Source: Podospora comata (taxonomy: Eukaryota > Ascomycota > Sordariomycetes > Sordariales > Podosporaceae). From it: a stretch of 64,000 nucleotides of DNA. The number at the start of each line of letters is the position of its first letter. Positions within the stretch are counted from its first letter, which is position 1. This document shows positions 34,790-45,945 of the stretch, piece by piece. Made by a program: the position numbers and the translations under genes. The notes beneath the pieces were generated by a model. That model searched no databases. It was not told where the DNA came from and was given only the letters and a program-made list of their open reading frames with translations. The DNA lies in assembly GCA_017354895.1 (NCBI GenBank), contig CP071496.1:1426001-1490000 (forward strand), given 5' to 3'.

Positions 34790-35234
34790 CTTGTCCGTAA
34801 CTCGTAGTGCTTGGTCGTACAGGTGACTTTTGAATGAGTTGAAAGAGGTGTTATAAACATTTATGGCATGTGCCGCTTGAAGAAGGGTGGTGCTTGAGTA
34901 ACTCCAGTGCGGGACTGGCCCGATGGAAGCCGAGCACCCCACATTGGCCCGTTCCCCGCGATTCCACAGTTCCTTCGGCACTGCATGAATCCGCAGCAAT
35001 TAATGAACATTAATTTGAGGTTGTACGAAGAAGTACTTGGGGATGTTGGTAAACATTCTGTCGAAGGAAAGAAAAATGAAGAAAAAGACAATTGACCCAG
35101 GCCTCATTAGCTTGAATGGACGTGACCTCACCTGCTCACTCATTGAATCGCGTCCCAACACACAGCCTCCCAGATCTTCTTCATCAGATCCCAACATCCA
35201 CATCACACCTCTCGCCCACATCCCCCATCATCTC
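34790..35234. other. Intergenic
   Basis: Promoter of the fumarylacetoacetase gene and 3' region of the RNase H-like gene; nothing else seen. Confidence 0.5.
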
Positions 35235-36081
35235 TCATATCATAATCCCAAACAACCTCGTATACCTCTCCACCGGCAACCCCTTCTTCTTCCCCTCCCA
35301 CGCCGCCAGCCTCGCCGCCAGCCTCGCCGCCGCCTTCGTCTGCCTTATCAACTCCCCATCCCTCACCAGCCAAAACGAAACCTCGCACCCTTCACCCCCC
35401 CAGCTCCTCAATCCTATTCTGCAACTCCTCCCACAAGTCCCGATTGACATACTTCCTGCCCGACCTCCCAACCTTCGACTTCCTCCACCGCCTGCCCACC
35501 CACCTAGGCAACCACTCCGTAGCCCCCTTGACGATATACTCCAAATCCGTCAACACCGCCACCCTCCTCCACCCCTCCCCATGCCAACTTCTAAAGTGCA
35601 ACGCCGCAATCACAGCGCGGAGTTTAGCCGGATTGGAAGTGTGATCCATTACATCACCCTGGGGTTCCTCCTCAAGACGGAAGGCAATTGTCCCGGTAAT
35701 GGGCCCATTGTACTCCTCTGACAAAGGGAGCATCGCAGCCGCATTTGGGGTTCCAGGTGAGTTCTTGAACTTGAAGGAGGAGCTGCCAATGGGAGGGGAG
35801 GATTTATCCGCGTGGCGGCCGTTATTGATACATAACGCGTCGATAACAAGTAAAACTTCCCTGCTGTTAAACCTGTTGACGAAGCGGGGGTGGACTGGGC
35901 GGTCGGGGGCGCGGACGGTTTGCAAGGGGAAGTGTTCTTCCGGTGTGAGGGAGGGGTCTTCCGGGTGGAAGATCGAGGCAGGCCTGATGCGAGAGCGACG
36001 AGTGAGTCTCTTCCTCGAGGGGAAGAATTGGGTGTTGGCGGGGTCAGGGGAGGCGATGAAGATGGCGAGCTCTTCGTTCAT
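35235..36081 (-). CDS. RNase H-fold protein, degenerate and frame-disrupted
   Basis: The start is ATG 36081 (MNEELAIFI); the frame extends upstream to 36315 without recognisable content. From about residue 75 it follows fungal RNase H-like proteins: VLLVIDALCINNGR, TIAFRLEEEP, LRAVIAALHFRSW, VAVLTDLEYIVKGATEWLPRW, NRDLWEELQNRIEEL. At 35395-35401 (a C run on the plus strand) the first frame ends, and the family C-terminus GEGCEVSFWLVRDGELIRQTK continues in another frame to 35235. One G too many explains this. Of the catalytic DEDD set, the first Asp (VIDALC) and the third (LTD) remain; the Glu of the usual NxAEL is Lys (NPAKL), and the final ADxxAK-type Asp is absent. RNase activity is therefore unlikely even without the frame break. 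Confidence 0.65.
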
Positions 36082-36653
36082 TGTTGGGAGCTGAAGCGGG
36101 GTTGGGATGTTTGGTGTTCTGAGAGGTGAGGTGAGGAGGGCACGACTAATGACTTGCGGCAGGTTGTTGCGTTCTTGAATGCGGACTCCCGGTAGCATCG
36201 GCCAATCAAAAGGTAGAAGGGGACAACCAATCAGAGGAACAGGAAACAGACCTACCAGGAGAGGATCATTGGGTTCAGAGTATGATCCAGGAAACAATCC
36301 GGCTCTAGGGATCATTAATGGAAGATAATAATCCAGGAAAATGGTGGTCTATATATACGGAGTAACTAGATGGGCATCAGATAGTTCCGCATTATGCAAT
36401 ACAAGTCACATTCGTTAGTATCTTGACAATTGTGATTGAGACAAGCCATTGTTGTACACTGTTTAGCTGTACCGAACCAGGATTGTTCAGAAGCGCCTTC
36501 AACTAATATCCCTTTCAGAGGTTCTGGATAGGGGTTCGTCACACATAGAGACCTACATCTTTCGCCAGATACCGGATATTTGCATCTATCAATGTTGCAT
36601 TGTCTATAGTGAAAATGTGAACGAAGAGGAGCGAGAAGTGGACTGGAGTGAAC
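36082..36653. other. Intergenic
   Basis: Nothing coding supported. A TATATATA element near 36350 could serve the minus-strand RNase H-like gene from 270 bp upstream. Confidence 0.45.
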
Positions 36654-37688
36654 CTAGTTCAATCCCTCCCTCTTCTCAATCTCCTGCTTTGACCAGCACC
36701 ACTTATCCTGCAACCCCTTATCCAACACCTTCTCATACACCCCCTTCTCCCACCACTCCCCCCAGCTCGTCAAAAACATCTGCTCCCTATCCTTCGGGAA
36801 ATCTTCCCTCGTGAATGCAGCCAGAATGCTCTTTGCCCCATGCTCCACGCTCTTCGCATCAGGCATATCCATACTCAACTTCATTCCCGAGCCCCTCCAA
36901 ATTCCAGTGTTAGGAATCAGCCCCGGAGAAACTGCAACAACCCTACACTTCTCCTCCAGCCTCCTCCGCCACCACTGCGCACTCAACAAGTTCAAGAACT
37001 TTGTCTGAGAGTACGTGTCGTTGGCTTCCACCCCAGACCCAACTTTCAAGTCCTTCTCCAACGTCGAGGGGTCAGTAACCCGACGGATGGCGCCCGAGGA
37101 AACAAAAATGATTCTCGTAGAGGAATCAAGCAGTTTCTTCTCGAGCAAGTGAACGAGGTAATGCTGGGCTGTTTCCTGTCAGACCTGATGGTTCGAAATC
37201 AAAATGATGATGTCAACACCACTTACAAAGATGATTAACCACAAACGCCTCACAAAACCCAGACTTGGACTCCTTCGCGGGCTTGTCTGTCCCGTCAGAG
37301 ACCGCAGCGTTGAGGAGCAGGTAATCGATCTTTCCGTCTGGGCCGAGATGCTCGAGTGTTGCATTGGCGAAGGAGGCGGTTGACTTTAGACTGGAGAGCT
37401 CGAGGGGAAGGATAGACAGGATGTGATCAGTCTTGGGGTACGAGAGCGCATTGTAGGCTTGACCGGTACGGTTGGTGTCGCGGGCTCCGAGGACGAGGTT
37501 GAGGTGAGTGATGGAGGGGCTGAGGGAAGTGGGAGAGCTGAGGAGTTGTTTGATGAGTTCAAAGCCCTGGAGGGTAGTGTTAGTGAAATGAGCTCCAATG
37601 AGGGGATCAGCGGGGAGTAACATACCAACCCCGACGATGTGCCTGTAGCGACGATGGTTTTGGTAGCTTGTGCTATGGAGGCAGTCAT
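36654..37688 (-). CDS. Short-chain dehydrogenase/reductase
   Basis: This is an NAD(P)-dependent oxidoreductase with Rossmann fold. Exons are 37626-37688, 37227-37566 and 36654-37168, giving 305 aa. The cofactor motif T15GTSSGLG is completed across intron 1. LLLNAAV replaces the usual NNAG. The catalytic Ser is in FVSSG (S158/S159), and Y187-x3-K191 is in DTYSQTK. The third exon acceptor was placed at 37169 (AACAG) so that NHL joins SQHYLVHLL in frame. The PG motif VSPGLIPNTG follows. Length and motif spacing fit a classical SDR related to retinol dehydrogenase/protochlorophyllide-reductase-like fungal enzymes. The substrate is unknown, and no cluster partners are near. Confidence 0.9.
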
Positions 37689-39341
37689 TTTCAGAAGTTT
37701 TTATTAGGTAGTTCAGATTGCCAGTGTGGATTGGATGAGATAATGATGATTGTAAGCAGGTTAGGATGAACCGAGGGGAATGTGTGAAAAAGCTAGGGAT
37801 TGAGGGGGGTTAAGTGGGTGCGATGATGTAATCACTTCTCAGGCTACAAAATACTGGTTATACATCACGGTCAACAAGAAAGAAATCAACTTTACAACTA
37901 ATGCCATATTAAGAGACTGCGATGTGCCTCTTTAAGCCAACTTTACAAACTCGGACACGGTGCAATACAAAATCCGCAAAATCCGCCGATTGGTAATCCA
38001 ACTGAGTGACACAAGTTCAACGCATTGCGCTCATATCACTCCTTGACATTGCTGTGGAATCTTCTTTCAATTCAAACCCAGTCATAAAGACCGGCGGTAT
38101 AAGGGAGTAGGTGCCATCCATAAAGGATAGTAGCCACAGAGTCAACATCACTTTCAAAATCTCACAACTTTATTGCAAAGTAACAGGACAAAAGACGAAG
38201 GACCATCCTCACTCATTATAAAATAGTTGATATATAAAAGTAAGTATACCTATATCATATTATAAACTATACTTTAAAGGATAACTATTCGGCCTTCAAA
38301 GATAGTTAATAGGCCTTCAAAATACTTCAGAAGGCCTATTGACTATTTTTAAAGGCCCATAACTTATCTTTAAAAGCCTATGGACTATCTTTCAGGGCAT
38401 GTTAACCTACTTTGGTGTCCCAATTATTTTGTGGCAAGGGTACTATCATGTCTTGTCTCACTATCAATTGAATCAACTCGCAACTAGAACATCTGACACA
38501 ATACTGCTGCGGTCTATCGCCCCCCAAATCTGCCATTATCGAGTACTTCACAACCCATATCGGTCGATGGAGGGTAGCAAGACAAAACAGACTAGCTTCC
38601 TACATAAAACAGCCTTTAACATACCAGGCACTTGCACAAGCCTGCATTGAAAGTTCTTTTCTCCTGGGCAAAACCAACCCCCACTCCGTGCCAAGCTACC
38701 AGCCATGCAGCAATATTCCAACCTACTCGCCATAACCACTTTCAAACACTGCAATTATTTACAGATCTCCCTACGCAAAAGTTCAATGGCCAGGGCACCT
38801 GCTATTACATTGAAATACTTGCCGTAAGAACTGGTGTCCCTGAACTGTTATGTACCATCACTTCCACCACTACCACCCACTAAATCCATCACAGCTTCAC
38901 AAACGGGCTTCAATTGGTTTGTCCCATTTACAGGTCAAAGGCAGTGCGAGAGATGCGCGCAACAATCGGTGAACAGCGAGAAGACGATTTTTCCATACAA
39001 ATATTGGGTTAGCAATGCAGAAACACCCCTTGATCAATTGTTGACTATATGCCGAAGACAGCTAGAGGCGTGTTATTGAGGAGGCTTGTTGAATTTATGT
39101 CTCCACTCTCAGTCCATGATACAATCCAACCCGTTTGTCATGTTGTTCCAGGCACTCCACACCAATATGTCCCAATTGGCCGTACTATTCACCATGTGCA
39201 TGGTATGCTGTTTTCCTAGCCCTTGTCAGCTTCATAGACGCTATTTTCAGCCGTCCCCTACTTCATCCCCTTCCACTGAACCATAGATTTATGGGGGATA
39301 CCATAGAAGCAGACAGCGGGCAGCCGCCCAGTTCGCAACCT
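37689..39341. other. Intergenic with AT-rich core and periodic repeat
   Basis: No gene supported. The core (38160-38420) is AT-rich and carries the 21-nt periodic array listed separately. Confidence 0.5.
38291..38416. repeat. 21-nt periodic array of GGCC-bounded units with an internal inverted repeat
   Basis: GGCC occurs at 38291, 38312, 38333 and 38354, then AGCC at 38375 and GGCA at 38396: six starts at exactly 21-nt spacing. Unit cores alternate in orientation. Bases 38291-38318 and 38330-38357 form a 28-bp inverted repeat with an 11-nt loop and only three mismatches, all transitions. It could fold as a cruciform or hairpin. No flanking coding frame uses it. Confidence 0.8.
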
Positions 39342-39925
39342 TCAAGCACAGCGCAGGTATATGATATCATTGACGTCTTGATTCCAGAACGCCTTGGTCC
39401 TCCCGTTGTAGAACTCGACCCTACCCGACGTGCTCGAGTTGGCAATGATCTGGACACCAATTTCGTCGCCGGAGAGAACCTCAAACTCCGGGTGTACGAT
39501 TGACCTCCAATCTGCGTGGTGTAGAAGGTGTAGTATTGGGGGGCGGTGTTCGAGGTGAGATTTTGGGTGGTAGCAACACCAGCGCGGAAGGTGGAGTGAG
39601 GACATTCGACGGTGCCGTCGCTGGTGACTGCGAACTCGATCCACTGTGTATAGTTGGTAGCTGAGAGGAAGGGCATGGTGATGTTCGCTTCCGCCAAAGA
39701 GATAAGGCTGCCGCCGGTTATCCGGACAGAATGGCCAGCTTGGTTGAGAGTATACCAAGGGGCGTTGAAGCTGGCGTTATTGCCCGTGAATGGGGAGATA
39801 TTGCCGGTCAAGTTGAGGGCCGGCAAGACTATAGCAGAGGAAGGCTGCCAGAAGTAGGGCTTGACAGGAGGTGTGAGGGCGAAGGCAGAAGCCACGAGGG
39901 CGAAGGCAGAAAAGCAAAACTTCAT
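39342..39925 (-). pseudogene. Second eqolisin-like secreted protein, frameshifted and short
   Basis: The start is ATG 39925 with a signal peptide (MKFCFSAFALVASAFA). The body reads PYFWQPSSAIVLPALNLTG, FAVTSDGTVECPHSTF and QYYTFYTTQIGG in the first frame. At about 39498-39501 the frame breaks, and the family-like strand pattern FEVLSGDEIGVQIIANSS then GRVEFYNGRT continues in another frame to a stop at 39342. One base is missing; restored length would be 194 aa. The conserved eqolisin C-terminal block (Cys, AEW, FGTVTF) seen in the homologue at 25.6 kb is absent, so the gene is also truncated. No GT-AG pair of credible length explains the frame change. It is probably a decaying paralogue. Confidence 0.6.
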
Positions 39926-40408
39926 GTTAACTGCGCCTGGAGATGTAACTGAGAGATGTTTGCGGAGATTTCGGTTGCAGTTTGGGTACGGCAAGGTTCA
40001 AGGAAATGAAAAGAATGAAGGAAAGAGGAAGACTCTTTACACTGGAGGATGGCGAGCATGGTAGATGACGACGAGCAAACACCAAGCTCCCGTTTCGTTG
40101 CCTGCCACGAGACACAGACCCCGATGGCCACGAGGTGCCAAAGTGCCACCATCGGTTTGCGCTGTTTCGCAATCAGCAGTGGCTCAAAAGAGATGAAAGC
40201 GGTATAACTGAACCTGTCAGGGAGGCCCAATACGGGGCATGAAAAAATCACGGCCGGTACCTGATAGATAGCACTCTGACTCCGCCTCGTGGCAAACAAA
40301 CGGTGATACAATCTCAATTCAGGGGTATCACGTTAACACATGCAACGACCGTTCTACTCCGCCCAGGTTCATGTTAATTCGAGTTATATACATTCGGGAA
40401 CGCACGGA
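39926..40408. other. Intergenic
   Basis: Nothing coding supported. Confidence 0.5.
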
Positions 40409-41269
40409 TCAGTCAACTTCATCCGCAATCTCGGCCCCCTCGGGAGGAGTATATGGGTGGCTTCCTTTCCATGCTGCCTTGACATATCTGCAATTCGATT
40501 ACTGATTAGGCACGTGGTTCTGGGTAAAGCAAGAGCAAAACTTACTTGGTATGGCTGCCCCTGGCTACCAGTTCTCCCAGGGGGTTCGTAAAGGTAACCT
40601 TGGTGAAGGCCAGGGTTGGGCCAACTGTACAAAAAGTGTCAGTCAGAGCATAGGGCAGAGATCCTGAACAGCATGTACGTACTCTTTTCGCACTCCGCAA
40701 CCGCTTGAAGCTTATCTCCCACTTTGCCCCCCGATTTGAGGTAGGTGACGTTTAGGTCTGTGGAAACGCCAGTAGCATACAGACCTTCCGAGGCGACGGC
40801 TAGGGAGCCACCCAGGTCGACCAGACTGGCAATTGTGCCTCCATGGATGATCTTGAGGCGGTTCTTGTGAGGGTTTGTAAGTAGCTACCTTGCAAGACGA
40901 CAAGAAAGCCGCAGGGAATACATACTGTGTGGTCTTTCGTTATGTCCAGCTCAAGATCAACTCTGCCCTTCGATGCATTCACAACACGTAGCTTCACCAC
41001 CCTGGTCAGCAACTTCAGGCTTCAGACGATCAGGGGACTGCGACTCACATGGGGTCCGAACAGTCTGAAGTCAAATACAGGGTTAGGTATATGTCCCTGA
41101 ATTCCAAATCGCAACCCCGAAGACGTACCTCGGCTCCAGACCAGACTCGGTCATGAAGGATTTGAGAACCTTTGTCACGTTAGTAACCAGAGGTGTTCCT
41201 GGAATGGGCACAAGGGACTTGTCATACCGATCTCACAAATCTTGTTGGCTGCAGCTTCACTCCGGTCAT
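40409..41269 (-). CDS. Hotdog-fold acyl-CoA thioesterase (ACOT13/PaaI-like)
   Basis: This enzyme is expected to hydrolyse acyl-CoA esters. Seven small exons are seen: 41228-41269, 41129-41169, 41049-41064, 40926-41000 (or 41001), 40683-40863, 40546-40624 and 40409-40487, giving about 170 aa. The conserved core is HTNRLKIIHGGTIASLVDLGGSLAV (split here across an intron after HT) with the hotdog HGG and the acidic VDLGG helix, followed by STDLNVTYLKSGGKVGD and ARGSHTKY. At the exon 3/exon 4 junction the only good acceptor (41002) leaves one extra G; a 36-nt intron to an earlier AG keeps frame but is shorter than normal fungal introns. The N-terminal 14 residues are weakly supported. Confidence 0.8.
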
Positions 41270-41930
41270 TTTGGTAGCGCTCCGATACACACAGTTTACC
41301 CGAGGGTTTAAAGGAGGGTTCAAACTGCTTAAAAACATATCGCGTTCAGCTGGTTGAGACAACCCGAACCCCCACTTTGTGACGTCGTGCGAGTCCCGCC
41401 CGATAACCGGCGCCGGGATGTGGGGAATCCGACCATGGCTATCAAGGTGCCCGTTTGGTCGAGATGTCAGAGTCTTCATTGAGAACCATGCTGGCTGACT
41501 TTAGCAAATGATCATTAAGTAGGGGATCTCGATGAAGCTGCTCCCATTGAACCAAGGGTAGGTGTGTTTAGTGTAAACCTAGCACATGCACCAACTGGCG
41601 CCCACCTTCACACCCGACAGCACGGGAGAGCAACGGAATTAGCCGAAATGCGGATCCCTGTTCAGCCATCCCTGCTATTCTTTTGGCGGCAGCCTTCTAG
41701 ATTTTGGGGATGCCTGCCGCTGAACAGTGCCTGCGACAATCAATCCACGACATCTCAGCCAAACTCCAACTTCCTTCGCGATTCCGTGCCTTCGATATTT
41801 GACGATACCCCCGACGAATCCAAATTACATAACCGCCAAAGAATGCGCTAAGTGAAACCTAAGCCGCCCGAAATAATCGAGGGAATCGACAACGAAAGCC
41901 AACGCGTGCGCCGGGCAGCCAGCCGCCATC
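41270..41930. other. Divergent intergenic region
   Basis: Promoters of the thioesterase gene and TFB2; a short open frame upstream of TFB2 (41852-41930) is in frame with exon 2 only by chance. Confidence 0.45.
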
Positions 41931-43528
41931 ATGTCGTCCTTTGGCCCCTCGTCCTTCTTGCTCGACGATTACTTGGAGAAGCTGCCAGGCGCAACGTTTC
42001 GAAAGCTGTACCAGCAGCCATCCACCGCCTTTGCTATCTTTCGGCGCATGCTTCCACCTTTAGGTACACGCCTCCCCCTTCTCTCCGGACCACCGTGACT
42101 AACGGACACGCGCCTACAGCAAAGGTATATGTTCAGGCCCTGCTATACAGTCCGACCCCTCTTACGACAAATGATATCGAGCTCTGGACGCGACCAGAAG
42201 GCAAAGGCACGAGCAATAGAGCGATCGCGAGGCTGCGCTCACTACACATCGCCCAGTTATCACAGTCGACCAGGGCCAAGAAAGCACAAGATATTCAACT
42301 CACAGCCAACTTCAAAAAATCTCTACGACTCGCCCTCGAGGGCGGCGGATCACACAACAGCTTCGGCGTACCAAGCACATTACCTACCGACCCAAAGATA
42401 CACATCCAATATCTCGACCACTGGGCCGGGAGAATATGGCAAGACATCCTTTACTACGTCGTCAACAGCGTCCCCATGAAAGCCAACGAATCCGGCGGCC
42501 GACAAGGCTCCGGAGGCGGCGGCCCAAAACGAGCAGTCCGCGAACTCCTCAAAATGGGCGGTCTCGTCCGCGAAGGCGCCGGCGGTCTCGTCCAAATCAG
42601 CGAGCATGGCTTCAACTTCCTCCTCCAAGAAGCCAACGCCCAAGTCTGGACCCTCCTCCTCCTCTGGCTCGAAGCCGCCGACCGCAACAAAGCCCTCGCC
42701 AAAGAGCAAGGCACCGACATAACAGGAACAGCCATCGACAATGTCGAAATGCTCTCCTTTCTCTTCATGCTCGCCTCCCTCGAGCTCGGCCGCGCATACG
42801 ACACTTCTGCTTTGACCGAAACCCGAAAGAACATGCTCCCCGCGCTGGCTGACTTTGGCCTGATATACATCGACCGTGACAGACCACAGCAATACTACCC
42901 AACCCGATTAGCCACCACTCTTACCTCCTTATCAACCATGAGGTCAGTATCGGCCAGCATCGATGCCGCCACGAAGAAAACCCCCGGTGACGCGGGCAGT
43001 CTGGGAGCAGATTCCACCCCAACAGCACCGGCGGATGAAAACGGCGGGATTGTAGTTGAAACAAACTATCGCATCTATGCTTACACCTCCTCCCCTTTGC
43101 AAATCGCCATCCTCAAGCTGTTCTGCCGGCTACACATGCGGTTTCCAAACATGGTCACCGCCAGATTGACGAGAGAATCAGTCCAGGAAGCCATCAAGGA
43201 AGGTATCACGGCGAACCAAATCATTGACTACCTTGTCGCGCATGCGCACCCACAAATGAGGCGCGCCGCGGCGGCGAAGGGCACGACGGTAATCCCGCCG
43301 ACGGTGATGGATCAGATCCGACTGTGGCAGCTGGAGAGTCAGAGGATGCAAAAGACGCCAGGGTTCCAGTTCAAAGACTTCGAGAGCGTGGAGGAGTACA
43401 GGCAGCTGGCGGAGTACGCGACCGAGATAGGGGTCTTGGTTTGGAAGGATGATCGGAAGGGCACGTTTTTCGTCAGCAAGGTGGAGCAGATTAGGGAATT
43501 CTTGAAGGCAAGGAAGAAGGGGAATTAG
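41931..43528 (+). CDS. TFB2: TFIIH subunit Tfb2 (p52)
   Basis: This is a core subunit of the transcription/DNA-repair factor TFIIH, which in yeast and human anchors and stimulates the XPB/Ssl2 helicase; it acts in the nucleus. Exons are 41931-42063 and 42120-43528, giving 513 aa. The N-terminus has DDYLEKLPGATFRKLYQQPSTAFAIFRRMLP, the middle has GRIWQDILYYVV and EMLSFLFMLASLELGRAY, then LADFGLIYIDR and YYPTRLATTLT. The C-terminal helicase-binding part has VVETNYRIYAYTSSPLQIAIL and FQFKDFESVEEYRQLAEYA. All blocks match Tfb2/p52. The intron after PPL restores an Ala codon. The product is complete, with no oddities. Confidence 0.96.
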
Positions 43529-43801
43529 GAAACGACCCTACAAGGGAACATGCTTTTCTGAGATTCAGAGTAACATGGCTAGTGATCATTGTTGAGCGAA
43601 AAGTTCTAGCACAACGGTTTTTTCTCACCGGGTAACCAGAATCAAGCTGAGATAAAACATTGGCCCAAACTAACTTCCTCGCATTAACCTAGCAAAAATG
43701 CTACCTCCAACAAGACGGGTATCTAACTTATACTCATACAAATCCACATGCTCTTTCTGGCCCCCTAATGTACAGACCACTGATCATACACACACATCCC
43801 C

Positions 43802-45945
43802 TTACATCATCCCCATCATCATCCCACCCCTCCTCCTAGGTACCTCCTCATCATATGCATTCACATGATGAGCATGACAATACCCACCACCACCACCACC
43901 ACCACTCCCCGTAACACCACCCAAACTCCTCCTCAACCTCTTCACAATCTCCCTCCCCTTCCCCAACCCATAAACCAAATGCTGCCTCTCCCTCTCCCTC
44001 TCCGCCCTCCCCCTGCCACACGCCCCCTCCATCGTCTCCCCACAAGGAAGCAACACCGCCCTCCCCGTCTTCCTCGCATACGCAATCCTCCACGCTCGAA
44101 GCGACTCCCTCGCCGTCTCAGTAACGCACATAGCCTCCAAATGAACCAACACCCTCCTACACCTCGCATCATCATCCGTCAACATCGCCGCATTATTAAC
44201 AACCACTCCTCTACCCTGCGTATAATAATCCCCCTCCACAGTCACCACACTCCCATCCTCACTGCTCAAGCTCGAGGCATAACCCTGAACATGTAAACCA
44301 CTTAGATGTGACCTCTTGGGACCAGGAAACCCCAACGTAGGCGGTAAAGCCGGCACCACCGAGTCAAGCGAATCACTCGATCCCTCAAAAATAGGCGACA
44401 CAGGCGCAGTGGCTGTTCCAGGTAGCCCAACCGATTGCTCATACGAGGGCGGTCGAGAAAAAAGCGGCTTGTGATAATATGCCGCCGTTCTAGTACTAGC
44501 TGCAGACCCAGGCGGCTGCTGCTGCTCACGGGTACGCGTCGAGTAGGGCGTCGTCTGGAGAATGGCTCCGCTCGTAGCAGACTGTGGGATCCGGCTCACA
44601 GGCCCCTGGAAAGAATGCTCATGAGAAGTAGTCTGCCGAGACGGCAGTCCCTGATTATACCTCGCTAACCCTGCCAACTGTGGTACTGGGCGAATAAGTG
44701 AATATGCCGATGCCGAAGGGTTGTTCTGAGCCCGGGCTGCGGAGTTGCTGCTGCTGGTTCCTGCATTGCCTGAGCGGTTCGTCTGGGCTTCAACAACCAT
44801 GTTGAGATTCCTGCCAAGCAGCACTTCATTATGGAACTTGTCGTCAAGGGCCGCAAAACGACCCGACCAGTACTGGGACGGCATTGCCGTGGTGACGAAT
44901 CGTGGATTGTCTGGTAGAGGGGGAGATGCCTCCTGACAGGGTGGTTTTTGGCTGTCATTCAGGAGGGGCTCCATGGAACGTCTGGTGGCTACAGGAGGTT
45001 GTTTTCGAGGTATCGCAATAACTGGCGGGGTGACCCTTGGTTGGGAAGAGCTTGAGCTATCGTTTCGACTAGTACTGCCATGGTGAATAAGGGAGGCCCG
45101 TGACAATGAGTTGGTAATGCTAGAGAGGACACTGAAAGTTCTGGATTTGGTGAGCAATCCCTGTCGAGGGGGAGGTAATGAAGTGTTGTCAGCAGGTCTC
45201 TGGTTTTCTGCCATCCGGCTGTTGTCAATGCTGTGGTAATCTACCATTGTAACAAAAGGGGTCGGATGTGGGTAAGTGCTTGCTGGCTTGGACATGTCTG
45301 AGGGACGCATCAAGTTGGTGTCCTCGAGAGGCGTTCCGTTTCGAGTTACTGTGCCGATAGGCCCACTAATTGGGATTCTGGTGGCAGAGGTAGATTTTCT
45401 TGCCTTCGTTTCGGAACGGGTGGATTTAGTTGAAGCGCGTCTTTGCACCCAGCTGGAGGTGTGTGTCCAGCCATGTCGTCGAGCGGGCCGTTCCATGACT
45501 GGAGGAAAATCCTGAAGGCTGCCACGACCACAGAAACAATGGCGAATACTGCTGCACCGGCGAGGGTCGCAACCTGAAACAGGAATACCAACCAGAGGTT
45601 GACGACGTGCCCAAGAGTCACCAGATCGGTTTGAAGCGAGCACTTTATAACAGTGTAGGTCGAGTGAGACGATAGAAGTGTGATGCGAACTGTGGCGAAC
45701 AGAATACGACTAAATAAGACAAACAAAATGACAAGTGCGGCAGTAAGACCTTTGAGGGTGGCGTCAATGTCTTTGGCGGTGGTTGAAAGCAACTCAAGCT
45801 GTTGGAGCTTCCTGTTGATGCCGTCGATTTTCTTTGAAGTCTCGTTTGCAACGCTGTGGAGGGGGTGTTGGGAGCAGAGTTCGTCGTCCGAATTGCCGGA
45901 GCTTGCGTCCGAATCTGCGCAGCAGTGCAAATTACTTCTGTTCAT
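43802..45945 (-). CDS. Coiled-coil/transmembrane protein with long low-complexity tail, frameshifted
   Basis: The frame from ATG 45945 gives an acidic N-terminus, a coiled-coil-like stretch (KIDGINRKLQQLELL) and three hydrophobic helices (near residues 68-88, 110-130 and 130-150), then stops at 45346. A second frame, open from 45643 to 43802, continues with RRASTKSTRSETKARK, a disordered region, the conserved block PSQYWSGRFAALDDKF and a C-terminal DDDARCRRVLVHLEAMCVTE region known to me from uncharacterised fungal proteins. A PPSY motif (WW/Rsp5 ligand type) lies in the tail. One missing A in the AAA run at 45442-45444 (plus strand TTT) would join both into about 714 aa. The alternative is two overlapping genes, the second starting near 45496. 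The function is unknown. Confidence 0.6.

Noticed and set aside
36082-36315. Upstream extension of the RNase H-like gene
   Set aside because: Pro/Leu-rich with no family similarity; the better start is ATG 36081.
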